NCBI GenBank assembly: GCA_039619475.1
Contig: CM077115.1
Location: 538,068,315 to 538,132,314, forward strand
From: Icerya purchasi
Lineage: Eukaryota; Arthropoda; Insecta; Hemiptera; Monophlebidae
Reading direction: 5' to 3'
DNA: 64,000 nt
Part shown: in pieces, positions 54,322 through 64,000 of the stretch
Numbering within the stretch: the stretch's first letter is position 1
Layout: every line of letters starts with the position of its first letter
Program-made: the position numbers and the translations under genes
The notes under the pieces: generated by a model
What the model was told of the DNA's origin: nothing
Databases searched by the model: none
Seen by the model: only the letters and a program-made list of their open reading frames with translations

Positions 54322-54935
54322 TTTTTTTTTTTTTTCTTTAAATTTATATGGTCCATGTGCTGTGTGTAATTGCCGGAATTATTACAGCACATGGATCAGT
54401 GCAGGATCAGAAGTGTTTTAATAGGTTAACCGCTCTAATATGGTTTAGTATATCCTGGACCTGTTTTGGTTCGTTTGACAACGCAACCGTCGGTAAGTTG
54501 GAGGTGCCTGCAGGCAGGCAATGTTCCAGAACGTGTTCAGCGGTTGGTGAAATTGGGGAATTGCATATGGAACAGGCATAGGGAGGATATGTTCCTTCCA
54601 GCAAATAGTTGTGGGATATTGCTGTGTGCCCTATGCGGAGTCTAGTTAATGCTGCAAACTCTCTGCGGGACATGGATATCGGTGGCCACCAAGGCTCAGT
54701 GCTCACCTTAATGGATCGCAGCCATGATGTGTGAGCCGACCACATAATTTCCCATGTCTCTGCCTTATGTTGCTGAAAAAAGGGTGGCCCCAGCTGACTC
54801 AGAGGGGCACCTTCGGGCATTGGACTATACATATGTTGCTGCCTTAGCAGCCAAGTTCACGCGCTCATTCCGCGGCACACCAGTATGACCCGGGACCCAC
54901 AAGAATGTTACCTGTGAGCCAGCCTGGAAAAGCAC
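54322..54935 (-). pseudogene. R1/I-like LINE tail (RNase H end and Cys/His region)
   Basis: T-run (poly-A of the minus strand) at 54321-54335. The minus-strand coding part is 54832-54407: WWPPISMSRREFAALTRLRI, GHTAISHNYLLEG, YACSICNSPISPTAEHVLEH. Upstream, near 54905-54845, another frame gives VTFLWVPGHTGVPRNER, the last RNase H motif. Its 3' UTR resembles that of 56380-57112. Confidence 0.7.
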
Positions 54936-55987
54936 GTTAAAGATACGCTTTATTTTTCGAGATAATGTGTGAGAGGTTTTAGGTTGTCCTAATCGATTGC
55001 AAGGAATCTGTGATTAGAAATGCATTTCGACGTTGGGGGTAAGACTGCAGATATTCTCTCAAGCAGATTATTATATCCGTGCACGTACAAAATTGAATTA
55101 AGTAAAATTATGTTACCAATTAATTAATAAATGGCAATAATTGACAATCAGGAAATGTCATAGTTCTCATAATCAAACTGTTTTACATATCGATATTCAC
55201 GAGATGTCTCAGTTCTCATAATCGAATTATTTTACACAACTGTAATTCACAATCATTGTATAATTTTGAATATAAATCTGTCGTTACTATCAATTTCGCC
55301 GATAAAGATATGAATATTTGTCAAAAACTACCGTTAAAATTAAAATTAATAATAATTTGAAATAAATTTAACCTTATTTAAATGAAATTAAAAAAAACAA
55401 TCAAATCACGTAATAAAATATGATTGTCTTATTTAATATTTTCTCGTATGTAAACACCGAATGATAATTCAAGTGATTAGTGGTTAACAACAATAGTAAT
55501 TGAAATATCTCCAGATATATTTTCATAATCGAGTGATTCCATTTATATATCTTATAATCGTTCAGCGCTATTTGTTACTAAGTTCATTGGTTTGGGCTTA
55601 ATTATATGATTTTAAAAGTATATTCATTCCTCTTTGTGTACGCTGAGCAACCCAATGTAATTCGATGTGTATACGTCTCCACGCGGAGCACATCAGGTGG
55701 TTTTTACAGCTGGTTGATTCATCGGTCAAGTATGGAAATGTCTATTATCAGTTTTGTTGCATCGAACAAATAACGATTACGCTTAGAAAAATTATTTAAC
55801 GATTAGAAATTGTTAGACCTTTTTTATATGTAATTCAGCTTACCCATTTTTTAATCATATCGGCATTTTAATCAAGGGGAGAAAAAAGAGAAAGAAAACC
55901 CCTCTCGAAGTATCCATTAATAAAAAAAAAAAATCCGTTTCGATTCATTGAGAAAACGTTTTTTGAACAATGACGAACGTAACGTAC
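54936..55987. other. Non-coding stretch, 5' end of FAR intron 1
   Basis: AT-rich. The donor GTACGT at 55987-55982 belongs to FAR exon 1. No other feature was recognised; around 55150-55240 GAAATGTCATAGTTCTCATAATC is echoed by GAGATGTCTCAGTTCTCATAATCG in shorter form, a small direct repeat. Confidence 0.45.
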
Positions 55988-56114
55988 CTAATGAGTTTGT
56001 CCAACAGAATTATGCCCAAAAATCCAGTCCCTCCGGTTATGAAAACGTTGGAATTTTTGAAAAATTCTTTTATACCACGGCCTTGATTGGTTCGTTTATC
56101 CATTTTTTCCGTTC
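55988..56114 (-). CDS. FAR exon 1 (start codon, dinucleotide-binding motif)
   Basis: ATG is at 56103-56101 on the minus strand, preceded by 11 nt of 5' UTR and an acceptor reading CTTCCACAG, so an upstream non-coding exon is likely. It encodes residues 1-38 plus two bases of codon 39. Residues 19-31 read NVFITGGTGFLGI, the Rossmann TGxxGxxG motif that binds NADPH in fatty acyl-CoA reductases. The exon ends ATTAG followed by donor GTACGT. Choosing this ATG gives the short N-terminal lead (about 18 residues before the beta strand) usual in the family. Confidence 0.9.
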
Positions 56115-56379
56115 CTGTGGAAGATTAAAAAAACAATCATTAAAATATGTCCATCTTTTTTATCGACATTATTTGCTACCGTTCTTTATATCGTTGTTTT
56201 ATATCGATAGAACCGAGTTGGTAATAAAACTATCAGGTCAACAAATTCAGATGTTTTTTTTTTCTTTTTTTTTCCCATCACAACTGACCAACTTTAGCGG
56301 TCATTTAGCGATTAATTTAATATTATAATTCGTTTGTCAATCTACCTTGTTTCACTTTTAATGTTTACTATGCCCACGC

Positions 56380-57112
56380 TCTCCAAGTTTCTTCCGCGGG
56401 TCCTGATTAGACAGGAATTCTTCCACAGTCTTATCAATTCTCAATTTCCCAACAATCCCCATCGAATTACATAACCAACTCTATACAATCCCTAATCCTA
56501 AAATTAAGATCATCCTCCCACCAAATTACTTTCTTATGGGTGCCAAGCCACACCGGACTTAGGGGTAATTACTTAGCTGACATCGCTGCTAAGTCAACAC
56601 TGTCGTGCCCCATGCTCTGTTCCCCTCCTCTTCCCGCCGACATAGTAAAATCCATAAAAATTCTTGTGCAATCCCAATGGAAGCAAGATTGGCTCACTAG
56701 ACAACCTTGCTTTCTAAGAGAGATAAAACACGGAATTGACCCTTGGTTCCCTCCTTCTGACCTCCCCAGAACCCACTTTGTGGCTATGGCAAGACTCCGC
56801 ATTGGACATATTTCGCTGACTCATGATCATCTCTTACTTAATTGCGAGCCCCCTTTCGAATGCCCCTTTTGCTCCCTCCCCCCCGCTCCTACAGTAAAAC
56901 ACCTGCTCTTGGAGTGCCCCTCCTTCGCGCTCCAGCGCGCTAAGCTCCGCATAGCGTCTTTGCAGTCGTCTTTGGCTAACTCGCCTTTGAACATTGCAGA
57001 CACTATTCGGTTTCTTTATACAACTAACTTATTTCGAACCATTTAACTTTTCGATTGCCATAGTGTCGTAATAGCCCCGGCAGCTGTACACGGCACTCAA
57101 AAAAAAAAAAAT
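56380..57112 (+). pseudogene. R1/I-like LINE tail (RNase H end and Cys/His region)
   Basis: RNase H end FLWVPSHTGLRGNYLADIAA (from 56530), then WFPPSDLPRTHFVAMARLRI, GHISLTHDHLLLN, CPFCSLPPAPTVKHLLLECP, ending FRTI at 57046. The 3' UTR is GTGTCGTAATAGCCCCGGCA, GCTGTACACGGCACTC and an A-run at 57099-57112. The UTR matches the minus-strand tail at 54340-54400 (GTGCTGTAATAATTCCGGCA), so both belong to one family. Confidence 0.72.
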
Positions 57113-57645
57113 TCTCATTTCCTTCGCATGCAACCGTGTTTACAGATGGTTTGAAGAGGTCCAATGGTGTCGGTGCCTCTTTTATCCTCTCAGATTTTGG
57201 CTTTTCAGAATCTTTTCGCCTGCCTCCTTTCTGTTCCATATCCATAAACGTATTAATGACTATATTTTACGTTTCATTATTTTCATTTCCTCCAATCTCA
57301 CCTTTCCTCTAAATTCTTGATTATATCTGACTCCATGGCCGCCCTTCAATTCATTCTCCCCTACCTGATCATTCCTGTGATTTTATCATACTCCGCATAC
57401 GCTCACTTATCCACGTTCTTTCTTCCCTTCATTCCATTCAAATTGATTTGGCTGAGACTCTTGGTCTTCCTACTGCACATACTGCGCCTCTTATGTCCTA
57501 TCTTTTCCCTCTCAACAGATTGTTCCTATTATTTGTTCCTTTCTCCTAACAACATCTGATTGTATCAAGATATAATTAACTCCTTCCTATTCTAATTGTT
57601 TCTGGGTAAGGGTTTCCGGTTGACGAGCCCAAAAAAAAAAAAATA
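57113..57645 (+). pseudogene. I-group LINE remnant, internally deleted
   Basis: Starts in RNase H (VFTDGLKRSNGVGASFILSD), with FSESFRLPPFCSISIN and ISDSMAALQFI in broken frames. It then jumps to the C-terminus (LGLPT..., LSLPSQQIVPIICSFL) and ends GTTGACGAGCCC plus an A-run at 57631-57643. Same family as 32335-38953. It begins right at the A-run of the previous LINE tail. Confidence 0.7.
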
Positions 57646-60000
57646 AAAAAAAATAAAAGAAAATATTTATTAGACTTTACTTTTTTTTTTTTTATTTTCG
57701 TTTAATCCGATCCGAATTCTTTATTCATGAGCAAGTTTAAATATATTCCTCATTAAACTATTTTCATTTACATTATAAAATAAAAATTAAAAATAAATAA
57801 AAACGGTAAAAGATCGATGATAATTTTACATTTAAAATAGAATAAAAAAGGAACATTAATAGTTTTGCTAGAAAATAGTATTAAAAGCCATAGGTGTAAA
57901 ATTCATACAAATCTTTTATAGCATAAATTAAATTTCTCTGTTACAACAAATTTTTCCATAAAGGGTTTAGTTCTTTAGGGAGGATGTCCCCTATTTTCCC
58001 CTCGTGGATCCGCCACTGCTATAAGTGCTCCAGTTTTAGGGGTGTGGATGTGTCTTCTCGGTTAAAGTATAGTTTTACCCGAGTCTATTACAAACATCGA
58101 AATACAGTGACGTTTGCAGTACTGATTGGTTTACTCTTTTTATTTTTCAATCGTACATGTATCAAATGTGGCTGAAACGGGTGGTGCACTTGCACATGAG
58201 GGGAAGGTAAGTGACCACAAAAGGATGCGTCATCCGGCGGGAACCAGTGAGTGGTAAATGAGTTATTGCATAATACAACATATATAGCTTGCTGCTGATA
58301 AGGGTTTCGAGGACATCTGGTTCCGGAGCGGTACGGCCGGGCTATCTAGAAGTGCAGGGGGTGAATGGGGGTGGCTGAGACACATCCGTTCGGTAGGGCC
58401 GTTAAAGAATAATAAGGTGGCCCACATAAGAGCGTGAGCGTGGGTGACGTCATACTATGGCTTGACGGCATGGTGCTTGTAATCGCTAACCGCCTATCCG
58501 TCCACTTTGCCAAAACCATCTCTTTTACCCTAGTTATAAGATGACATTGAGGTCCAATCCACATCGTCAAATCGTATTAAAATTATCATAGATATATTTA
58601 GACATCTTTGACCCGATTACAAAATATGTTTCATTATTACGCGGTAACTTTTATTTCCTCGTACAAACGCGTACAAGCTAAAATGTAAACGCGTTTTTTT
58701 TTTTTTTGTTTTTGTTTTGCTAAGCACGGGTTAAAATAGTTACATGAAAATGAAGAGGAAGCTTCGATTTAATTACTGGGCCATACGCTTAGGCAGCCGA
58801 ATAGGAAACTTATTGAATATTCAAACAAAAACACGGCAATTAATGCAAATGTGATGGCAAAAGATAAATTTCGTTTAAATGCAAATACTAATTTCAAGGT
58901 GAAGGTGCTTCCTTCTTTGTATTTCGATTAGGCTGTAGTGTTTTCTTTTTTTTTTCGGCCTGGCTGAGGCTCTTTAATAATATAATCGAAAACAACAGAG
59001 CGCGAATTAAAATTTATCTTTTTCCATTCAGGATTTTACGCTTCAATTTCATTACGAACTGCTCGTTTTTTAGACGATGTTACAAATCTTCTTTAGGAAA
59101 TCCCCCTGCCCCCCCTCGAATACGTTACTGCTTACACACTCTTTTATTAAAATTTATTCGGTAAAATAATATTTTGGCAGGACTTCTATTTTATGACTTC
59201 AGACACTTTATCTTCAATATCACGCCACGTCATAAAGAAATCGCGAGTTGTGATAAATTAAAAGATCTAGTAGGCCTGCGAATGTTACCGTTTCTCGAAA
59301 TTTCACGTTTATGACTAGCTCAAAATGACAACGGAATTCTTATAAACATGCGCAACCTTCCAGCTGCCGTTATTTTTTATTTTTTTGACTCATCAACGAA
59401 AGGCAAACAACCGGGTGAAAGAAGAGTTAATTAAATTTCAATTCAGTCGGCGGTTGATTAAAAGAACTAACAGTAGACATTTTGCGCACACTAACGGAGA
59501 ACAAAAGATGCAGAAAGCACGCTGTATAGAGTAAGTAGATTAAATGTCAACAACGGACATAGAACTGATAAAATATGCTGACAATATTGGCAGGTATTAC
59601 GGCCAAATCCCCTATACTGCGCAATAATTCCAGCACCATCTCCAGCGCTTCCTGGTTTATTTATATTTGGTCCGTTTCCACCAATACCAGATAGATTGTT
59701 CAATCTCTGGTTCAGTGTAAATTGCCTCTCTGTCTCTACGCATAGAACACGCCTTAATCTCTTCTCCTCATTAGGGGCACCCGTTGGACTCGGATAAACC
59801 CCAGCACACGTCAATCATCTCATCTTCGAATGTAGCTGCACACGGCTCAAAAAGTTAATATTTGTACAACTCGCTAATTTACTTTCAAATCCCTCTTCCG
59901 TGTAATGATTACTCTCTCTTTTAGCCATAGGTGAAAATGTTGCATGGTACAAGTTATTATTTCATTATATAATTCAGTAATATTACTGTGTATTTACCGG
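57646..60000. other. Non-coding stretch with possible DNA-transposon ends
   Basis: No gene. At 57990-58017 the minus strand reads CAGTGGCGGATCCACGAGGG and near 59100-59135 it reads AGCAGTAACGTATTCGAGGG with a G-rich follow-on. Both look like single ends of hAT-like elements, but I could not pair either. Near 58948-58975 a T-run is followed by CGGCCTGGCTGAGGCTC, another retroposon-like tail. Confidence 0.35.
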
Positions 60001-61140
60001 GTTTGTCTAAATATTTATAATGTACTGTGACGTGTAATGTGCCCGTTACATGGGACCAATAAATAGCGGAGAAAATAAAATAAAAATAAAATAATATGAA
60101 AATAATATGAAAATAAACATAATTTATAATAAATTATGCGAGGGCTAGTGTGCGCGTGCCTGAAACTGTTGTCGGTTCGGTAGCCAATCACCGATCATCA
60201 AGGAAGAAAGGATCTACCTGATTCGGTCGGCTCCAGCGGTCACGAGCGGAAAGACAGAAAGAAGCAACGAAGGGAAGATTTTTAGGAGAAAATCAGTCTC
60301 CGTTTTACCTTAGAGTCGAGTTGCGTTTTACCTTTATTTAAGAAAGGACTCGTTCTTTACCTTCGCTAAGGAATTTTGCTCGTGTTCGCTTAAGTTACAC
60401 CAGTAGTGCTTCTAAGTTTTCGCGCAGAAAAGTATAAAGTCGATTTCGCGAATTATCGACATCGAAAGTAGTTCGATATTCGACACATTATTAAGTAAAT
60501 TCGAAATTTATCGAACATTCATAAATATAAATAACATCGAGTTCGATTTCTCGACCGATCGCCGAACCGCCAACCTACGGATCTCGGATCATCACCGACA
60601 ATAGTGATAGGTAGCGTTTTGTGTTATGTTTTTATATATTGATTTGTATTAATTTCGCCCGTTATTTTCGGAAATGATTATTGTTTTTTCAGCGGTCGAC
60701 CGGTACCGAAAGATAGGTGTCACCACGTCTTACCTAATATATTGTATTTAAAATTCAAAAAGTTAAATTATTCTAATCATTGTCATTCCCGTAAATAATA
60801 AAATAAAATAACCCTTAATTAAATAAAATCCACGAGACTAAAACCTCGTGGTTGGCATCTCTGTGGACGTAAGTAACTAACTATACCGTTGCAGACGAAA
60901 GCTGAAATTTATGTATGAAAAAAATAATAATCAAAAATAGAGCTGATCAACATCGCAATATGAAAACAACTCTTCCAAGTCAGATTCAACTTTTTGTACC
61001 ATTCGATGTACATTTGCTGCATTGTAGTGTAGTTTGCTCTGAATCCAAACAGATCGAATGGAATAATTTGTCAGCGGATGTGATAAAAATTTCTATTAGT
61101 TTTAAAAGAAATAATTCTAGTTTAATTATTTACATATTTA
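60001..61140. other. Non-coding stretch, LINE 3' UTR-like block inside
   Basis: No gene. 60590-60720 shares GGATCATCRCCGACAA, and CGGTCGACCG with similar spacing, with the 3' UTR of the LINE at 27673-27888, minus strand. It may be an old 3' tail of that family. Around 60230-60500 is a GC-richer TCGA-rich block of unknown nature. Confidence 0.35.
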
Positions 61141-61162
61141 TTTGTTTAAACTCGTATTTCTG

Positions 61163-61168
<6 letters not shown>

Positions 61169-61224
<56 letters not shown>
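61169..61224. repeat. (TA)n microsatellite
   Basis: About 28 TA units without interruption. Confidence 0.95.
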
Positions 61225-61230
<6 letters not shown>

Positions 61231-62048
61231 ATCTTAATATTTCTCTTATGTCGCGTTGGCCGCAAGTATATAATTACGAACCTCACGAAAACGAACATTA
61301 TCGCGTACAGAGCTGAGACCGGAAATGCTACACAGCTATCCTACCCAACGAAGAACTAACATGAGCCCAAAATCAACAATAGCAGCCGACTTGCCATTTT
61401 CTCCAGATCATGGGACAATTACAAATACAGCTACGGTGTAACGCAATAATAAATTACGTTAAAACTAAGCACAATAATGAGATTAATCGAGTATAGCCGT
61501 CGTACACCCATTCTCATTGACCCACGACCACTATACCCAATCTCATCATTGTTTCGCCATACACACAAATGCGAACAACACATTATTATACCAAGTAAAT
61601 TTACGTTAGATGATTTCCAAAAAAATTCTAACATATCAAGAAGAAAATTGCCCGATACATATCAAATTATGTTACTTTAACAAAAATATAAGTAGAGACC
61701 ATGATTCAAGGTATAGAATATAAATTAAAAATTTTTTTTTTCTTTAAATAATAAATATTTCGACAATTAATACAGTTTACTACAATGTGTATAACTCTAC
61801 ATTTCGGCATTCGCGGTTTACCACAGTAGGCAGACGAGCTTCTGATATTTCTAAGGAAGCTAGAGTTCTCTGCTCGTAAATCAGAACCAGCTTCCGATAA
61901 TGTCTATTTTGAAGTCGAGAAAGACACACGCTGATTAACAAAAAGCTGTAGGTATAACGTACTACGTCTGCCTGAAATTTGCTTAAAACTTTAAACGCGT
62001 TTTCTCAAAACTACTTTTTTCAACATGGCATGATACCTCTGACAAGGT
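61225..62048. other. Non-coding stretch
   Basis: No gene or element recognised; short T-runs only. Confidence 0.4.
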
Positions 62049-64000
62049 TTTTTTTTTTTTTTTTAACCGCTCTTGGGTTTGCTACCAAACAGCATTAGCC
62101 CAGCAAAAATGAATAGATGCATGGAATAGAATAGAAATTATATTTTTATTTTGTCGACAATGGAATCAAGGAACACCCCTAGGAACAACAGAGAGAATAG
62201 GTAGCGAAAGAACATAAGAGTCGTTGAAAGGAGCAGGAAGACCAAGCTTTAAAAGATGATAATAAAGTAACTCGCGCCCGCGAGATAAACCGGAGCACTC
62301 GAAAAGCACGTGATTCGCATCACAAACATACTGGGAACCTTCAGGATGATCCAATGAATAATTAGGAGATGCAGCCAAAGAAAATCGATTTAGAGGAGAA
62401 GGAAGGAGACTATGCGAGAAACGGAGGCGAGATAATTTAGTAATTATGGATCGACGCAAACTGGGGAACTCATAGAACCAAGGACGAGCAGGAGGAACAG
62501 GATTAATCAAGAGATAAAGAGAATTAGAATTAGCGAAAAGAGAAACAAGAACAGAGTGCCTAAGATGGCAGGATTTAGTTGGAAGAAGAATATTATGTGC
62601 TGGAACTCTACTAATAAAATTTCCATTGGAAACAGCAGCTTTAGCAAAGAAGTCGACGGCTACATTCCCATCAATGCCTGAATGTCCCGGAATCCAAAGA
62701 AAGTAAATCTGGGTAGACGTCGATGAGGATAGATTATGGAGAAGAGAACGAATAGAAAGGATAATAGAGAATCAGTGGAAGGAGAAAGGGAAGGTGAATA
62801 TAGCGCTAGAAGAACACTTAAAGAATCAGAAACAATAAGGAATTTAGAACGACTTGCAAAAGAGAAAATATAAATAATGGCTTGTAAGATGATAAAACAG
62901 ATTCCGCAGTAAAGACAGAACAAAAGGACGGAATTCTAAAGGACTGGGAATGACTGAACTGATGGCACAAGAATGACGCCCTAACTCCGCTCGGGCTCTT
63001 CGATCCTCAGTAAAAATTAAAGAGTGATCACGGAATAGAGAATTTATTGTATTATTAAATTCCATACTGACGATATGAGAGGGAGAGGATTTAAGGAAGC
63101 ATAGCATGAAGATAATATTTGGTGGCTTTAACAATTTGGAATAGACGTGAGAAAAAAATGGAAGCTTGTGATGAGGAATGACAAAAGGGGAAAATTTAGA
63201 AAGGCGAAACGGTATATGAGATAGTATAGGGATTTTATTGGAGGAAAAACGCCAGTGACGAAGGATAAAAGAATAAGAGGTACTGATATTTGACGAGGAA
63301 GTGTAAAAACGTTTGATGAGAAAGCGATAACCCAAATAAGATCTTCGGATGAACAGAGGACAGATATTCAGATAGAACGGCTGGGATAGGAGATGACCTC
63401 AGAGCTCCGAGACAAAGCCGAAGGCAACTGTTTTGGAGACGATGTAATTTGTAGAGAACGGATTTGGAAGAGTTGCCATATAAGAAACTGCAATAATCCA
63501 ATCTAGAGCGTATGAAAGATTTGTACAACATTATTAACACAGAAGGATCACCTCCCCATCTCGTAGGTGAGAGAGCTTTAAGAAGGTTTAAGACTTTAAG
63601 CGAGGAAGCATATAAGTGGCTGATATGTTCATGGAAAGACAGACGAGGAGATAAAATGATACTCAGATAACGAAAAGAACTGACTATTGGAATGGAATGA
63701 TTTTTTAGATTTATCTCAAATGAGCCCGGGTTGTAAGGCCTAAGGGTGAAGACTACAGCTGCTGATTTAGGAGCGGAAATGAAGAGATGAATGTTAGAAA
63801 GCGACTCTTCTAGAGTACTTAAGAAGCTGTTTAGTTCCTCATTGGCAACTAGAAGATTGCGGGAAGAGGAGTAAACAAGGATATCATCTGCAAAAAATAA
63901 AGATTTGGATTTTAAGGAGAGAAAACCAATTTTGGAAACATATAAATTAAATAAAGTAGGGCTAAGGCAAGAACCTTGCGGAAGGCCCTAGAAGACCTTC
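62049..64000 (-). pseudogene. I-group LINE, cut by right window edge
   Basis: T-run 62049-62064 (poly-A end). On the minus strand from the right edge: GLPQGSCLSPTLFNLY-like, then FFADDILVYSS (RT catalytic box near 63885), YKSFIRSRLDYCSFLYGN, CLRLCLGALRSSPIPAVLSE, GYRFLIKRF and HWRFSSNKIPILSHI. A broken RNase H follows (HSLIFTED where the family has TDGS; SRSKFLIVSDSLSVLLAL). The final region has CDANHVLFECSGLS, ending near 62166. Several frameshifts. A third I-group lineage beside those at 4976 and 32335; its 5' half lies outside the window. Confidence 0.82.

Larger units (their letters stand above)
16055..56114 (-). other. Fatty acyl-CoA reductase gene, 5' part (four exons, partial)
   Basis: Host gene read on the minus strand. 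The four exons carry one continuous protein of about 202 residues, the N-terminal NAD(P)-binding (Male-sterility/Rossmann) half of an insect fatty acyl-CoA reductase. This family reduces fatty acyl-CoA to fatty alcohol for waxes, cuticular lipids or pheromones. Exon phases fit: exon 1 ends two bases into an Arg codon, exon 2 is 94 nt (1 mod 3), exon 3 is 249 nt (83 codons), exon 4 is 149 nt. Every junction has GT/AG. The introns are 31.1 kb, 8.2 kb and 146 bp; the long ones are almost wholly transposable elements. The YxxxK catalytic motif and the C-terminal domain were not found and should lie left of base 1. Which FAR paralogue this is cannot be told. Confidence 0.88.

Noticed and set aside
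54348..54581. 77-codon plus-strand open frame
   Set aside because: Antisense to the LINE Cys/His region, which has clear conserved motifs.
55948..56328. 126-codon plus-strand open frame over FAR exon 1
   Set aside because: Antisense of the FAR start exon.
59491..59814. 107-codon minus-strand open frame
   Set aside because: No recognisable domain, no splice or neighbour support; likely chance.
60915..61316. 133-codon open frame
   Set aside because: A large part is the YIYIYI product of the TA microsatellite; no domain.
1..64000. CRISPR array, rRNA, bacterial operon or viral genome
   Set aside because: No spaced direct repeats, no rRNA signature; introns, LINEs and FAR exons show insect nuclear DNA.

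Overview
The window reads as nuclear DNA of an insect, possibly a hymenopteran; the order is not certain from sequence alone. It is AT-rich. The only host gene recognised is a fatty acyl-CoA reductase (FAR) on the minus strand. Its start-codon exon is at 55988-56114, exon 2 at 24771-24864, exon 3 at 16350-16598 and exon 4 at 16055-16203. Splice sites and codon phases agree at every junction. Intron 1 is about 31.1 kb, intron 2 about 8.2 kb and intron 3 only 146 bp. The rest of the gene, including the expected YxxxK catalytic motif, was not found and probably lies past the left edge.

Nearly everything else is transposable elements. 1-16 kb: an RTE-like LINE inserted into a CR1/Daphne-like LINE with a PHD-finger ORF1; a nearly complete I-group LINE (4976-10377); fragments of other LINEs; a near-perfect 95-bp-arm palindrome (13471-13663); a second decayed RTE-like LINE; and an inverted pair of tRNA-like SINE heads. 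FAR intron 2 (16.6-24.8 kb): two decayed I-group LINEs, mariner remnants and an I-group 3' fragment. FAR intron 1 (24.9-56 kb): further I-group pieces, a long intact LINE ORF with a damaged RT motif (27889-30768), a full-length I-group LINE with a 12-bp target-site duplication (32335-38953), a decayed Ty3/gypsy element (38999-44017), a Penelope-like element carrying a hammerhead-like motif and split by a complete LTR retrotransposon (44452-52666), a truncated LTR and an R1/I-like LINE tail. 56.1-64 kb, upstream of the FAR exons: more LINE tails, low-complexity DNA and an I-group LINE running off the right edge.

The youngest-looking insertion is the 44452-52666 LTR element. Its LTRs are close to identical, it has a 4-bp GTGT target duplication, gag and pol are open and joined by a TTTAAAC slippery heptamer, and an env-like ORF is open. 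The most unusual structures are the palindrome built from hammerhead-like sequence, a tail-to-tail LINE junction present twice (9640-10682 and 26900-27975), and a bare 19-T insertion flanked by a 6-bp duplication. No rRNA, CRISPR array or functional tRNA was seen.
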